DNA from: Lentzea albidocapillata
Lineage (GTDB): Bacteria; Actinomycetota; Actinomycetes; Mycobacteriales; Pseudonocardiaceae
NCBI RefSeq assembly: GCF_000719115.1
Contig: NZ_JOEA01000003.1
Coordinates: 344,160-408,159 of the forward strand
Reading direction: 5' to 3'
DNA: 64,000 nt
Made by a program: the position numbers and the translations under genes. Below, piece by piece: positions 8,518 to 15,961 of this stretch (the first letter of the stretch is position 1; each line of letters opens with the position of its first letter). Under the pieces are notes generated by a model. It worked only from the letters and a program-made list of their open reading frames with translations. It searched no databases and was not told the DNA's origin.

Positions 8518-10037
8518 AACGTCCTCCAGCGTCGGGCGACCGAGCGCAGCAGCGGAACGCGGCCCTCGGCCGGCACCGTCCACAGATCCGTGCCCGCGAC
8601 GCCCCAGCGGCTCAGCAGATGGTTGGCGGCGGCGAAACCGGTGGTGGCCGCGCGTTCCATCAGCGCGACCGGCAGGTCGATGCGCACCAGATCGCCCGCC
8701 ACCACGAGGAAGTCGTCCGGTGTGGTGACTCCCGGCCGCGTGGCGTACCCACCGGCCGGGAAGAGCGGGCAGTCCTCGCGCAGCTCGTGGCGTTCGTCGA
8801 CGACCCCAGCCCGTTTGGTCTCCGGGTAGACCTCGGTGAGCTGTTCCCAGAGCCGGGCGCGTGCGTCCTGTTCGTCCACATCGGACGGCAGCGCGTAGCC
8901 GTGCAGTTCCACCACGGAACCGCCCGTGCGTGCGGCCCAGGCCCGTGCCTCGTGCTCGTAGTGGTTGAGGACGCTGATGTTGTCGAGCAGGTCGTGGCCG
9001 CCGGTGCCGAGGAAACCGGGCCGGTCCGCGTCCACCGGCGTGTCCAGCCAATACCTCGACACGAGGAACCGGGGTGCGGTGCGCAGCCCGCCGACCTTCT
9101 CACGCCACGCGGCGTCGCCGAGCGCGGGCGAGCCTCCGACGAGGGCCCGCAGGCCCGGGACGTCCGCGGCGAGCACCACGGCGTCCGCCTCGATCGCGCC
9201 ATCGCCGATGGTGACGGAGAACCGCCTGTGCTCGCCCGGCAGCACGGACCTGGCCTCGGTGCCCGTGCACACCGTCGCGCCCACCAGGGCGAGGTGGCGC
9301 CTGAGCGGCTCCCACAGGCCGTGCGGGAACGGGTCCGCGGCCATGTCGAACAGCAGTCCCTCGCTGGAGCCGAGGAAGTAGATGTGGAACATCACCGCGA
9401 GCTCGGCGGCCGACATGCGGGTGGGGTGGGCGAAGAAGCTGCGGGAGAACACCTCGAAGGCGAGGGCGTGCGCGGCCTCGGGGAACCGGATCCGCTCCAG
9501 GTAGGTCGCGGCGTCGATGCCGTCGAGCTCCTCGTACACCCGTGGCACCGACACGTCGAGCAACGACAGCGCGGCCCGTGCGTTGACGTCGGGCAGGTCG
9601 CGCCAGCGGAACGTGGGGCTGCCGCGCAGGAACGCGAGGGCGTTCCACGGCACGGCCTTCGGGAGGTTCGCGAAACCGTCCCGGTGGCCGGTGGCGTGCT
9701 GCAACGGGTAGTCCGGCACTCCGACCAGCGCACGTCCGGCCGGGTCGACGCGGTCGAGCAGGGCCCGGAGGTTGTAGTACTGCCGGAAGAACGCGTGGAA
9801 GCCGCGGGTCATCGTGGCGTCGCTGCCGTCCGCGAGCCTGGTGCTCCAGCCGCCGACGCGTCCGCCCAGGTAGTCCTCCCGTTCGCACAGCACGACCTGC
9901 GCCCCGCGTTCGGCGAGCAGCGTCGCGGCGGAGAGCCCGGCGATGCCACCGCCCACCACGGCGACGACGGGGGCGGTCCCATCGAACTGCGCGCGACCGG
10001 CCGGGGCCGGGATCCGCACGGCCTTACGATCCCTCAC
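8514..10037 (-). CDS. crtU: Carotenoid phi-ring synthase (isorenieratene synthase type)
   Basis: This 507-residue FAD protein converts beta-type rings to aromatic phi rings by desaturation and methyl migration. It has the Rossmann motif VVAVVGGGIAGLSAATLLAE (about 24-43). It then has the segment GGWSTRLADGSDATMTRGFH leading into FFRQYYNLR (about 83-91), which I recognise from CrtU. GTG at 10037 overlaps the stop of the upstream methyltransferase gene (GTGA), which fixes the start. An Old reading frame extends further upstream but lies inside that gene. Together with CrtYc/CrtYd it predicts an isorenieratene-like aryl carotenoid. Confidence 0.88.
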   Translation of the reverse strand: MRDRKAVRIPAPAGRAQFDGTAPVVAVVGGGIAGLSAATLLAERGAQVVLCEREDYLGGRVGGWSTRLADGSDATMTRGFHAFFRQYYNLRALLDRVDPAGRALVGVPDYPLQHATGHRDGFANLPKAVPWNALAFLRGSPTFRWRDLPDVNARAALSLLDVSVPRVYEELDGIDAATYLERIRFPEAAHALAFEVFSRSFFAHPTRMSAAELAVMFHIYFLGSSEGLLFDMAADPFPHGLWEPLRRHLALVGATVCTGTEARSVLPGEHRRFSVTIGDGAIEADAVVLAADVPGLRALVGGSPALGDAAWREKVGGLRTAPRFLVSRYWLDTPVDADRPGFLGTGGHDLLDNISVLNHYEHEARAWAARTGGSVVELHGYALPSDVDEQDARARLWEQLTEVYPETKRAGVVDERHELREDCPLFPAGGYATRPGVTTPDDFLVVAGDLVRIDLPVALMERAATTGFAAANHLLSRWGVAGTDLWTVPAEGRVPLLRSVARRWRTL

Positions 10038-10726
10038 CGCTGCTCCTGTTCCGGCACGTGGCCGCGGAAGGTGTGCACCACACCGAGTTGCAGGCCCGGC
10101 AGCGGCGCGCTGCGCACGCCGACGAAGCCGTTGCGCCGCAACCTGTCCCGCAGCGCCGTCGCCCCGTCGAAGTCCATCACGCTGCGCCACAGGTAGGTGT
10201 AGAGCGAACGGTCGCCGGTGACCAGCCATCCCGCCGGCACGATGAACCCGCACAGCAGCGTCCACAGTGCCGTGCTTGTCAGGGAGTCGCGCACCGAGTA
10301 CTCGTGCAGCACCAGCGTTCCGCCGGGTCTCAGCAGAGCCTTGATCCGGGTGAGCGTCGCGTCCGGCTCGGGCAGGTTGCGCACCAGGTACGCGGCGAAC
10401 ACCACGTCGAACTCGCCCTCGTCCACGTCCTCGGCGCGGCTGTGCACGAACCTCACCGTGGCGGGCCAGCGCTTCTCCCGTGCCCGCGCGATCATGCCCG
10501 CCGAGGCGTCCACGGCGACGATCTCCACGCCGGGCGCGGCCGCGACCAGCGCGGCGGTGGAGGCGCCCGTGCCGCAGCCCAGGTCGAGCACCCGCATGCC
10601 GGGGCGCAGGCCGAGCGCTCGCGCGGACAGGCGCAGCGCCTGGTGATAGCCGGGGTTCAGTCCTACCAGGAAGTCGTAACCACGGGCCGCCCGGTCGAAC
10701 TTCGCCGGTACCTCAAGCTTGTTCAC
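10034..10726 (-). CDS. SAM-dependent methyltransferase of the carotenoid operon (CrtT-like)
   Basis: This class I methyltransferase has 230 residues. Its SAM site is VLDLGCGTGASTAALV (about 46-61), with VEIVAVDASAGMIARA and a C-terminal part resembling UbiE/MenG-type enzymes. It starts at GTG 10726, 14 nt inside crtYd, and ends in a GTGA overlap with crtU, so expression is tightly coupled. Streptomyces crt clusters contain a methyltransferase called CrtT in a comparable place. Methylation of a carotenoid or of an accessory quinone is inferred. The substrate is not known to me. Confidence 0.82.
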   Translation of the reverse strand: MNKLEVPAKFDRAARGYDFLVGLNPGYHQALRLSARALGLRPGMRVLDLGCGTGASTAALVAAAPGVEIVAVDASAGMIARAREKRWPATVRFVHSRAEDVDEGEFDVVFAAYLVRNLPEPDATLTRIKALLRPGGTLVLHEYSVRDSLTSTALWTLLCGFIVPAGWLVTGDRSLYTYLWRSVMDFDGATALRDRLRRNGFVGVRSAPLPGLQLGVVHTFRGHVPEQEQR

Positions 10727-11030
10727 GTGCCGGCCTTCCCCGTTCCCACAACAACAACACGGCGGTGACCATGGCGAACCCGTAGAGGAAGTCCTCCACC
10801 GGGATGTCCCACGGCACCCGCACCCCGCTGATCGCCCAGTCCGCGTACAACACGATCGGCGCGTCGAGCCTCGTCAGCCATCCGTCCACCGGCACCTGGA
10901 ACCCGAGCACGATCGCCATCGTGATCCAGTACGCCGGACGCTTGAACAAACCCGTGCGCAGCAAGAAGAACTCCAGCAGCAGCACCACGACAACCGCCGC
11001 CACCGCGGCGAACGAGTACTCCTCAACCAT
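10713..11030 (-). CDS. crtYd: Lycopene cyclase domain protein, second subunit (CrtYd-like)
   Basis: This small membrane protein of about 105 residues has three hydrophobic segments. Its signature WDIPVEDFLYGF sits near the end of the third segment and marks the C-terminal half of the heterodimeric CarRP/CrtYcYd lycopene cyclases. It overlaps the 3' end of crtYc and the 5' start of the methyltransferase gene. The start is ATG 11030 (GTG 11033 is equally possible); there is no clear ribosome site, so coupling to crtYc is likely. Both subunits are needed to cyclise lycopene. Ring type (beta or epsilon) cannot be told, but crtU implies beta. Confidence 0.87.
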   Translation of the reverse strand: MVEEYSFAAVAAVVVVLLLEFFLLRTGLFKRPAYWITMAIVLGFQVPVDGWLTRLDAPIVLYADWAISGVRVPWDIPVEDFLYGFAMVTAVLLLWERGRPAREQA

Positions 11031-11349
11031 CACGCAACCAGCGCTCGGAGTGCCCGCGCACGGCCTCGTAGGTCAGCACCGCGCAGAGCGGGATCGCCAC
11101 GAAGAACAGGACTTCCTCAATCGGCAGCACCCCACCGATCAACACCCCCGTCGTCGCCTCGGGATGAAAACTCCAATGCCCTCGCACGATCGCGACGACG
11201 TCCCAGACGGCGAGGGCGAGCAGCACGGGCGCGATGGCACGCGCCAGGTCCGGGCCACGGCGGTAGACGCCGCGTCCCATCCACTCCAGCGGCAGCGTGA
11301 TGAGCACGCATACACCCAGCACCATCAGGTATTCGTACTGGCTTCGCAT
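11023..11349 (-). CDS. crtYc: Lycopene cyclase domain protein, first subunit (CrtYc-like)
   Basis: This 108-residue membrane protein begins MRSQYEYLMVLGVCVLITLP. It contains the conserved cyclase motif LPIEEVLFFVAIPLC (about 77-91) and three predicted membrane spans. ATG 11349 is preceded by GGGAGG at 6 nt, a strong ribosome site; GTG 11352 is too close to it. It is the first gene of a five-gene minus-strand operon (crtYc, crtYd, methyltransferase, crtU, FAD oxidoreductase). The Glu-rich PxEE motif is shared by heterodimeric bacterial and fused fungal/archaeal cyclases. Confidence 0.9.
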   Translation of the reverse strand: MRSQYEYLMVLGVCVLITLPLEWMGRGVYRRGPDLARAIAPVLLALAVWDVVAIVRGHWSFHPEATTGVLIGGVLPIEEVLFFVAIPLCAVLTYEAVRGHSERWLRDG

Positions 11350-11433
11350 CACCGACCTCCCACAACGACCGTATGGGCGGCGCGACGAGTCTGCACAACG
11401 GCGAGCCGGCTTCGTCAGATCGAGGTTTCGCCG

Positions 11434-11895
11434 TCAGGTCGTTTCCGTCTTGGCGATCGCGTAGTAGGCGTCCACGGTGTCGCCGTCGATGCCCACGTAA
11501 GTGTCGATCCACGCCGCGGTGGCACGTACGAGCACCAGCACCGCGTCAAACTGCTGGTCCTCCGTCAACCTCGCCAGCACCAGGGCGACGCGCTGATCAT
11601 CACCGCACGCCAGTCCGCTCAACACCTCCGAGGCGACCTCGGCCGCCCGCGCGCAGGTCGCGTCACCCCGCGTCGCCGGCACGGAGATCGGAATGCGGAC
11701 GGACGGCTCGAGCGAGCCGCGCGGCACACCACGCAGCAGGATCGCCGCACACGTGTCGATCGCGACCACCCGCGTCCGCTCGTCCGACACCAGGCACCGC
11801 ACGGCGTCGACGGACCACAGGTGATCGCGCCTGTTGACCGCACCCACCGCGGCCAGGGTCAGTTCCCTGGCCTGCACTTCATCGAGTCGATGCAT
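11434..11895 (-). CDS. Hypothetical protein
   Basis: I do not recognise this protein of about 153 residues. It appears soluble and largely helical, with AVGAVNRRDHLWSVDAVRCLV and a long Ala/Val-rich second half ending DAYYAIAKTETT. There is no signal peptide or membrane span. ATG 11895 is chosen because AAGGAG lies about 12 nt upstream; the frame stays open to 11961. It follows the carotenoid operon on the same strand but lies upstream of it, so it could be read into that operon's promoter region. Coding is supported by length and by actinobacterial codon bias; the function is unknown. Confidence 0.6.
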   Translation of the reverse strand: MHRLDEVQARELTLAAVGAVNRRDHLWSVDAVRCLVSDERTRVVAIDTCAAILLRGVPRGSLEPSVRIPISVPATRGDATCARAAEVASEVLSGLACGDDQRVALVLARLTEDQQFDAVLVLVRATAAWIDTYVGIDGDTVDAYYAIAKTETT

Positions 11896-12109
11896 CGACT
11901 CCCGGTCTCCTTCGCGATCGGCCCCGACTGCGCCCCCGCACACGGAATTCTGTGTTGCCACAATCGCAACTCAGCCATGGTCAAACGACCGGGCTCGCGC
12001 TGCACGACGAGTGGCCCGCAGTTCACCCGTCCGCACCATCGCATTCGAGCCCACTACCCGTTCCAGATGTTGATACCATCCCGATGTTGACAACCTGGGA
12101 GGGTTAACG

Positions 12110-12697
12110 ATGGCGACGCGGCACCTCTACGTGGTCCGTCACGGCGCAGCAGATCCGTTCGGCGAGCTCACCGGTACCGGTGAACAACAGACGCACCTGC
12201 TGGGCGAGCGCCTCGCCCGGTCACCGATCGACGCCGTCCTGCACTCGCCCCTGGCCAGAGCGACGAGCACAGCCCAGATCCTGGGCGAGCACCTGCCAGG
12301 CGTCCCCGTCACCGAGGCCCCCGAACTGGTCGACCACGTACCGCACGTGCCGGCCGATCCCCCGCCCGCGTGGGCAGGTTTCTTCGACGGCTACGACGCG
12401 GCAGAAGCAGCCGCGGGCGCGGGCCTCGCCGAGTCCTTGACCGCCCGGTTCGCGCGTCCCGCCGAGACCGAGACCCACGAGGTGCTGGTCACGCACGCCT
12501 ACCAGGTGGCGTGGCTGGTGCGGCACGCCCTGGGCGCACCGCCGGACCGGTGGCTGGCGATGAGTTGCGGCAACACCGCGCTGACCGTCATCCAGTTCCG
12601 CGACGGCACGCCACCGGCCTTGCTGCTGTACAACGACATGAGCCACCTGCCGGACGAGCTGCGCTGGACGGGCTTCGGCCCAGGCACTCGACCTTGA
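12110..12697 (+). CDS. Histidine phosphatase family protein (phosphoglycerate mutase-like)
   Basis: This 195-residue protein of the histidine phosphatase superfamily has the catalytic RHG in LYVVRHGAADPFG (His about 12), then LTGTGEQQTHLLGERLA. The arginine of SPLARATSTAQIL is kept, as is the second catalytic histidine in VLVTHAYQVAWLV. The ATG at 12110 has a GGGAGGG ribosome site. Substrate cannot be predicted, since this family includes mutases and many phosphomonoesterases. Upstream, GATGTTGA occurs twice (12066-12073 and 12083-12090), a possible regulator site. It converges with the PPDK-like gene. Confidence 0.88.
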   Translation: MATRHLYVVRHGAADPFGELTGTGEQQTHLLGERLARSPIDAVLHSPLARATSTAQILGEHLPGVPVTEAPELVDHVPHVPADPPPAWAGFFDGYDAAEAAAGAGLAESLTARFARPAETETHEVLVTHAYQVAWLVRHALGAPPDRWLAMSCGNTALTVIQFRDGTPPALLLYNDMSHLPDELRWTGFGPGTRP

Positions 12698-12846
12698 ACC
12701 GCCGTCCGGCGCGCATCCCTGCCCGCACACCCGGCCGCCGCTCCGCCAACGCGCCGAAGCAGGCCCACGCTCCCTGGCCAGCCGCCACACTCCCGCAGGC
12801 GCCATGCCCCGCTTCCGTGCCGCCTGAGCACCTTCGACCACGCTCT

Positions 12847-14193
12847 TCAAGCGCCCTGGCGCCGCCGAAGCACAGCCTGCGCGGCCTCCAGACGCTCGGC
12901 CTCGTCCCGCTCCGAACAGTCCCCGGACACCTCATCGGCCCACCCCAGCAACCGGCGCAGGTGCTCGTCCGCCCCTCCCGTGACGACGCGCGGCGTGCCG
13001 AGGACGACCTCACCGCCGGTCCCGTCGATGGTCACCATCGCGGCCACGCCAACCGTGCGCCCGCCCATCGCCACCGAGTCGCTGCCCACGTGAAGGTCGG
13101 CGACACCTACGACGGCGGGTTTTCCCATCGAGCGGGCGACGACGGCCGCGTGGCTCGCCGGGCCGCCCCGCGCGGTGACGATGCCGGTGGCCGCCGCCAG
13201 GCCGCGGATGTCCTCCGGTGACGTCTCCGGACGCACCAGGACGACCGGGCCGTCGGCGGCCATGCGCACCGCCTCGTCGGAGGTGACCGCCACCCTGCCC
13301 GCCGCCACTCCCGGGCAGACGCCCAGTCCGCGTGCGATGACGTCGGCATCCGGTGCGATCCGGGGTACGCGGACGTGCCGGAGGTGGTGCGGCGCCACCC
13401 GCAGGAGTGCGTCGTCGCGGGTGATCGCACCGGCGTCGGCCAGGTCGGTGGCGAGGCGGACGGCGGCGGCGCCGGTGAACCTGCCCGGCCGCACCTGCAG
13501 CAGCCACAACACGCCCGACTCGAAGGTGAACTCGACGTAGCACGCGTCGCGGTAATGCTGTTCGATGCGGCTCAGGGCGTCGAGCAGGTCTCGCCAGACC
13601 GCGGGTTCACGGTCCGCGATCGTGTGCAGGGGCAGTGTCAGCGTCCGGCCGGAGACGACGTCGTCGCCCTGGTGTCCGAAGAGGACTTCGCCGAACGGCA
13701 CGTTCTCGCCTGTGCCGGGGTCGCGGCTGAACGCGACGCCGGAGCCGCTGCGGTCGTCGCGGTCTCCGAAGACCATCCGCTGCACGACCACGGCCGTACC
13801 CAGGTCGTGCGGGATGCCGTGGAGGGTGCGGTAGGTACGGGCGCGGGGCGTGTTCCACGACGCGAACACCGACTTCAGCGCCTCGTCGAGCGAGTCCGGC
13901 GTGAGGCGGAGGTTGAGGATCGTGTCCATCATGCCGGGCATCGACACGGCGGCCCCGGAACGCACCGAGACCGTCGACGGTCCCAGGACTTCGATGGCGG
14001 AGGCCAGTTCGTCGGCGAGATCGCCGGGAAGCCGGCCCGTGCGGAGGAAGACCCGGCAGGCCTCGGTGGTGACGACGAAACCGGCTGGCACCGGCAGGCC
14101 GAGGCGGTGCAGCAGCACGAGGCCGTGAGCCTTGCCGCCGACGACTTCCGGCGGTTCGCCGAGCGCGCCCGACAGGTGCCTCACCCACTCCAT
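12847..14193 (-). CDS. PPDK-like protein with only ATP-binding and phosphohistidine domains
   Basis: This protein resembles pyruvate phosphate dikinase, but at 448 residues it is half the usual 870-900. The nucleotide-binding part carries the family signature SVRSGAAVSMPGMMDTILNL (about 76-95) and the LHGIPHDLGTAVVVQRMVFG block. The swivelling domain has TARGGPASHAAVVARSMGKP with the phospho-accepting histidine H348. The C-terminal PEP/pyruvate barrel is absent, and the protein ends with a charged helix. Phosphohistidine formation should be possible, but the final acceptor is unknown. ATG 14193 overlaps the upstream regulator gene by 13 nt. This is a stand-alone two-domain enzyme, not a frameshift remnant: the frame ends cleanly and no barrel is encoded downstream. 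Confidence 0.8.
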   Translation of the reverse strand: MEWVRHLSGALGEPPEVVGGKAHGLVLLHRLGLPVPAGFVVTTEACRVFLRTGRLPGDLADELASAIEVLGPSTVSVRSGAAVSMPGMMDTILNLRLTPDSLDEALKSVFASWNTPRARTYRTLHGIPHDLGTAVVVQRMVFGDRDDRSGSGVAFSRDPGTGENVPFGEVLFGHQGDDVVSGRTLTLPLHTIADREPAVWRDLLDALSRIEQHYRDACYVEFTFESGVLWLLQVRPGRFTGAAAVRLATDLADAGAITRDDALLRVAPHHLRHVRVPRIAPDADVIARGLGVCPGVAAGRVAVTSDEAVRMAADGPVVLVRPETSPEDIRGLAAATGIVTARGGPASHAAVVARSMGKPAVVGVADLHVGSDSVAMGGRTVGVAAMVTIDGTGGEVVLGTPRVVTGGADEHLRRLLGWADEVSGDCSERDEAERLEAAQAVLRRRQGA

Positions 14194-14789
14194 CGCGCGA
14201 TTCCCAACGTGGCGAGCAGGTCCTCGTGCAGTTCCGCCCAGATCGTGTGGAACGAGTCGATGGCGTCGGCCAGGCGCTCCAACTCCCCCGCCTGAGCGCG
14301 GTCCAGGGCTTCGGACAGGCGAGCGTCGTAACGGCCGAACCGGGGCACGGCGGCGGCCAGAGCGGCGATCACCACGACGGCACGCGCGTGGAAGTCGGTG
14401 AACAAGGCGAGGACGCGGGCGTCGTAGGCGGTGTCGCTGTGGTCGTTGATGGTCGTGACGCCGTCGGTGGACCGGACCTGCCACGCCGTGCACAGGTCGA
14501 GCAGTTCGGGGTTGAGCACGAGGAACGCGTCGAACGCCTCGGCGAGCGCGGGACGGGTGCCGGCCGACTCCAACTCGGCCTTGGTCCGCGCCGCGTTGGC
14601 GGACCGGCCGGACTCCGTCAGCGCCCACCCCCCGAAACCCCTGTGGTGCGTGACGAGACCGGCGACCGCGAGATCGATCAGCTCGGACTCCACATCGGAC
14701 TCGTCGAGCCCCGTGAACGACGCCACGCGGGTGAGTCCGGTGGTACCGACGCAGCGCAACGCGTGCAGCACCAGCAAATCTCTGCTCAC
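14181..14789 (-). CDS. Winged-helix-like regulator coupled to the PPDK-like gene
   Basis: The 202-residue protein starts like a MarR/helix-turn-helix domain (LLVLHALRCVG, then LDESDVESELIDLAVAGLVTHHRG, then WALTESGR). A helical C-terminal domain of about 130 residues follows, containing ELLDLCTAWQVR. It starts with GTG 14789 in a GTGA overlap with the TetR-like gene and overlaps the PPDK-like gene by 13 nt. All three genes are therefore one translational unit. The N-terminal resemblance to winged helices is by eye. A partner or adaptor role for the phosphotransferase is as likely as DNA binding. Confidence 0.65.
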   Translation of the reverse strand: MSRDLLVLHALRCVGTTGLTRVASFTGLDESDVESELIDLAVAGLVTHHRGFGGWALTESGRSANAARTKAELESAGTRPALAEAFDAFLVLNPELLDLCTAWQVRSTDGVTTINDHSDTAYDARVLALFTDFHARAVVVIAALAAAVPRFGRYDARLSEALDRAQAGELERLADAIDSFHTIWAELHEDLLATLGIARWSG

Positions 14790-15862
14790 GACGTCGCCTC
14801 CCGCCGACGTGCACCAGCCGCATGGCCGGCACCGCGGCCGTGGGCACGCGCGACGATCACGCCGTCCCGCACGCTGACCGCGGACTCGGTGTCGTCGCAG
14901 GGATCGGTGACACCGATCGCGGACGCCACCAGCGCGTCGTCGTCGAGCATCAGCCGGACGTGCTGCCAGACCTCGGGCGCGAACACCCGCCTCAGACAGC
15001 CGACGGCGTCCGTCACCCGGAGCCGGACGAGGCGCCCTGTCTCCTCCTGATCACCGGTGACGATGGCCAGCGTGACCTGTTCGCCGGGCTTCGCGGACCG
15101 CACAGCCTCCTCGGCCGCGCCGAGACGACTCGCGCCCAGCACCACCACCAGTCCGTTCGCGAGGCCGACCCGCTCACCGCTGATCTGGTCGACGAGACCT
15201 TCGGGCGCGGTCCAGGCGTCCGCACACGTGCGCGCCGGGGCGACGTACGGCAGGTGCGGTGGCGCCCAGGTGTCCTCCAGGTCGATCTCGGCCATGTGCC
15301 TGCACGCGTGCGCGACGTCGAACGGGTCACCGAACCCCGGCGACGTCTCGGCCCGGTGACCGGCGCCGTCCAGCATCGTCAGCACCAGTTCCGCCAGCCG
15401 CACCCGCCGGGCCGGTGCACCCCGTTCGAGGGCGATGGCCAGCAGCAACGCCTCCAGCCGCGCGAGCTGCGCCAGCACGGCCGGACCGCGTTCGTCCTCG
15501 AAGACCCCGTCCAGCGACCGCAACTGCAGCCGCCCGCCCGGCGCCGCGTCGCCCACCAATGGCAACCGTTCGAGCCAGACCCTCGCGAACACCCCGAGCG
15601 CGTCGACTCGCGATGTCGGCGACACCGTCGCCTGCGGCTCACCCCCAGACGCCTTCCCGACCAGGTCGATCAGCACCGCCAGGTACAGCGCCCGTTTGCT
15701 CGGGAAGTTCGAGTACACCGCCCCACGGGTCAGCTCCGCCCGTTCGGCGATCCGGTCGACCTTCGCCGGCACGAAACCGTGCTCGGCGAACTCCTCCCGT
15801 GCCGCCGCCAGCACCGCGGCACGCGTACGCGCCTGCTGCTGCACCCGAGTCAGCCGAACCAT
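14786..15862 (-). CDS. TetR-family regulator with a long C-terminal domain
   Basis: Residues 1-60 are a clear TetR helix-turn-helix (TRAAVLAAAREEFAEHGF, then AELTRGAVYSNFPSKRALY). A standard ligand domain reaches about residue 195. A further domain of roughly 150 residues follows, with VLGASRLGAAEEAV, VTLAIVTGDQEETGRLVRL and a final VRDGVIVARAHGRG, reminiscent of redoxin-like folds but without cysteines. The total of 358 residues is far above the usual 190-230. ATG 15862 has GAGGAG five nt upstream. The gene leads an operon with the winged-helix-like and PPDK-like genes. A perfect palindrome at 15889-15903 just upstream is a likely autoregulatory operator. Confidence 0.82.
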   Translation of the reverse strand: MVRLTRVQQQARTRAAVLAAAREEFAEHGFVPAKVDRIAERAELTRGAVYSNFPSKRALYLAVLIDLVGKASGGEPQATVSPTSRVDALGVFARVWLERLPLVGDAAPGGRLQLRSLDGVFEDERGPAVLAQLARLEALLLAIALERGAPARRVRLAELVLTMLDGAGHRAETSPGFGDPFDVAHACRHMAEIDLEDTWAPPHLPYVAPARTCADAWTAPEGLVDQISGERVGLANGLVVVLGASRLGAAEEAVRSAKPGEQVTLAIVTGDQEETGRLVRLRVTDAVGCLRRVFAPEVWQHVRLMLDDDALVASAIGVTDPCDDTESAVSVRDGVIVARAHGRGAGHAAGARRREATS

Positions 15863-15888
15863 CGCCACTCCTCGCCGAGCGCAATCGA

Positions 15889-15903
15889 GATGTTCTGAAC
15901 ATC
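15889..15903. promoter_or_regulatory. Palindromic operator candidate upstream of the TetR gene
   Basis: GATGTTC-T-GAACATC is a perfect inverted repeat with 7-bp arms, centred 34 bp upstream of the TetR start. TetR regulators usually bind such sites next to their own gene. A partial copy (TGAACAT, within 18409-18422) lies about 125 bp upstream of the secreted-protein gene start at 18286, hinting at a second target. Assignment is by position and symmetry only. Confidence 0.55.
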
Positions 15904-15961
15904 CAGATTACCTTAACGTCCGAGTTGCGGCTTGGCGGGAGCAGGTCCACACCCAGCGGGC

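Noticed and set aside
12847..14193. Rifampicin phosphotransferase
   Set aside because: The VSMPGMMDT signature belongs to pyruvate phosphate dikinase, and the rifampicin-binding domain between the ATP and His domains is missing.
12847..14193. Full-length PPDK broken by a frameshift
   Set aside because: No PEP-binding barrel is encoded in any frame downstream; the next gene is a convergent histidine phosphatase.
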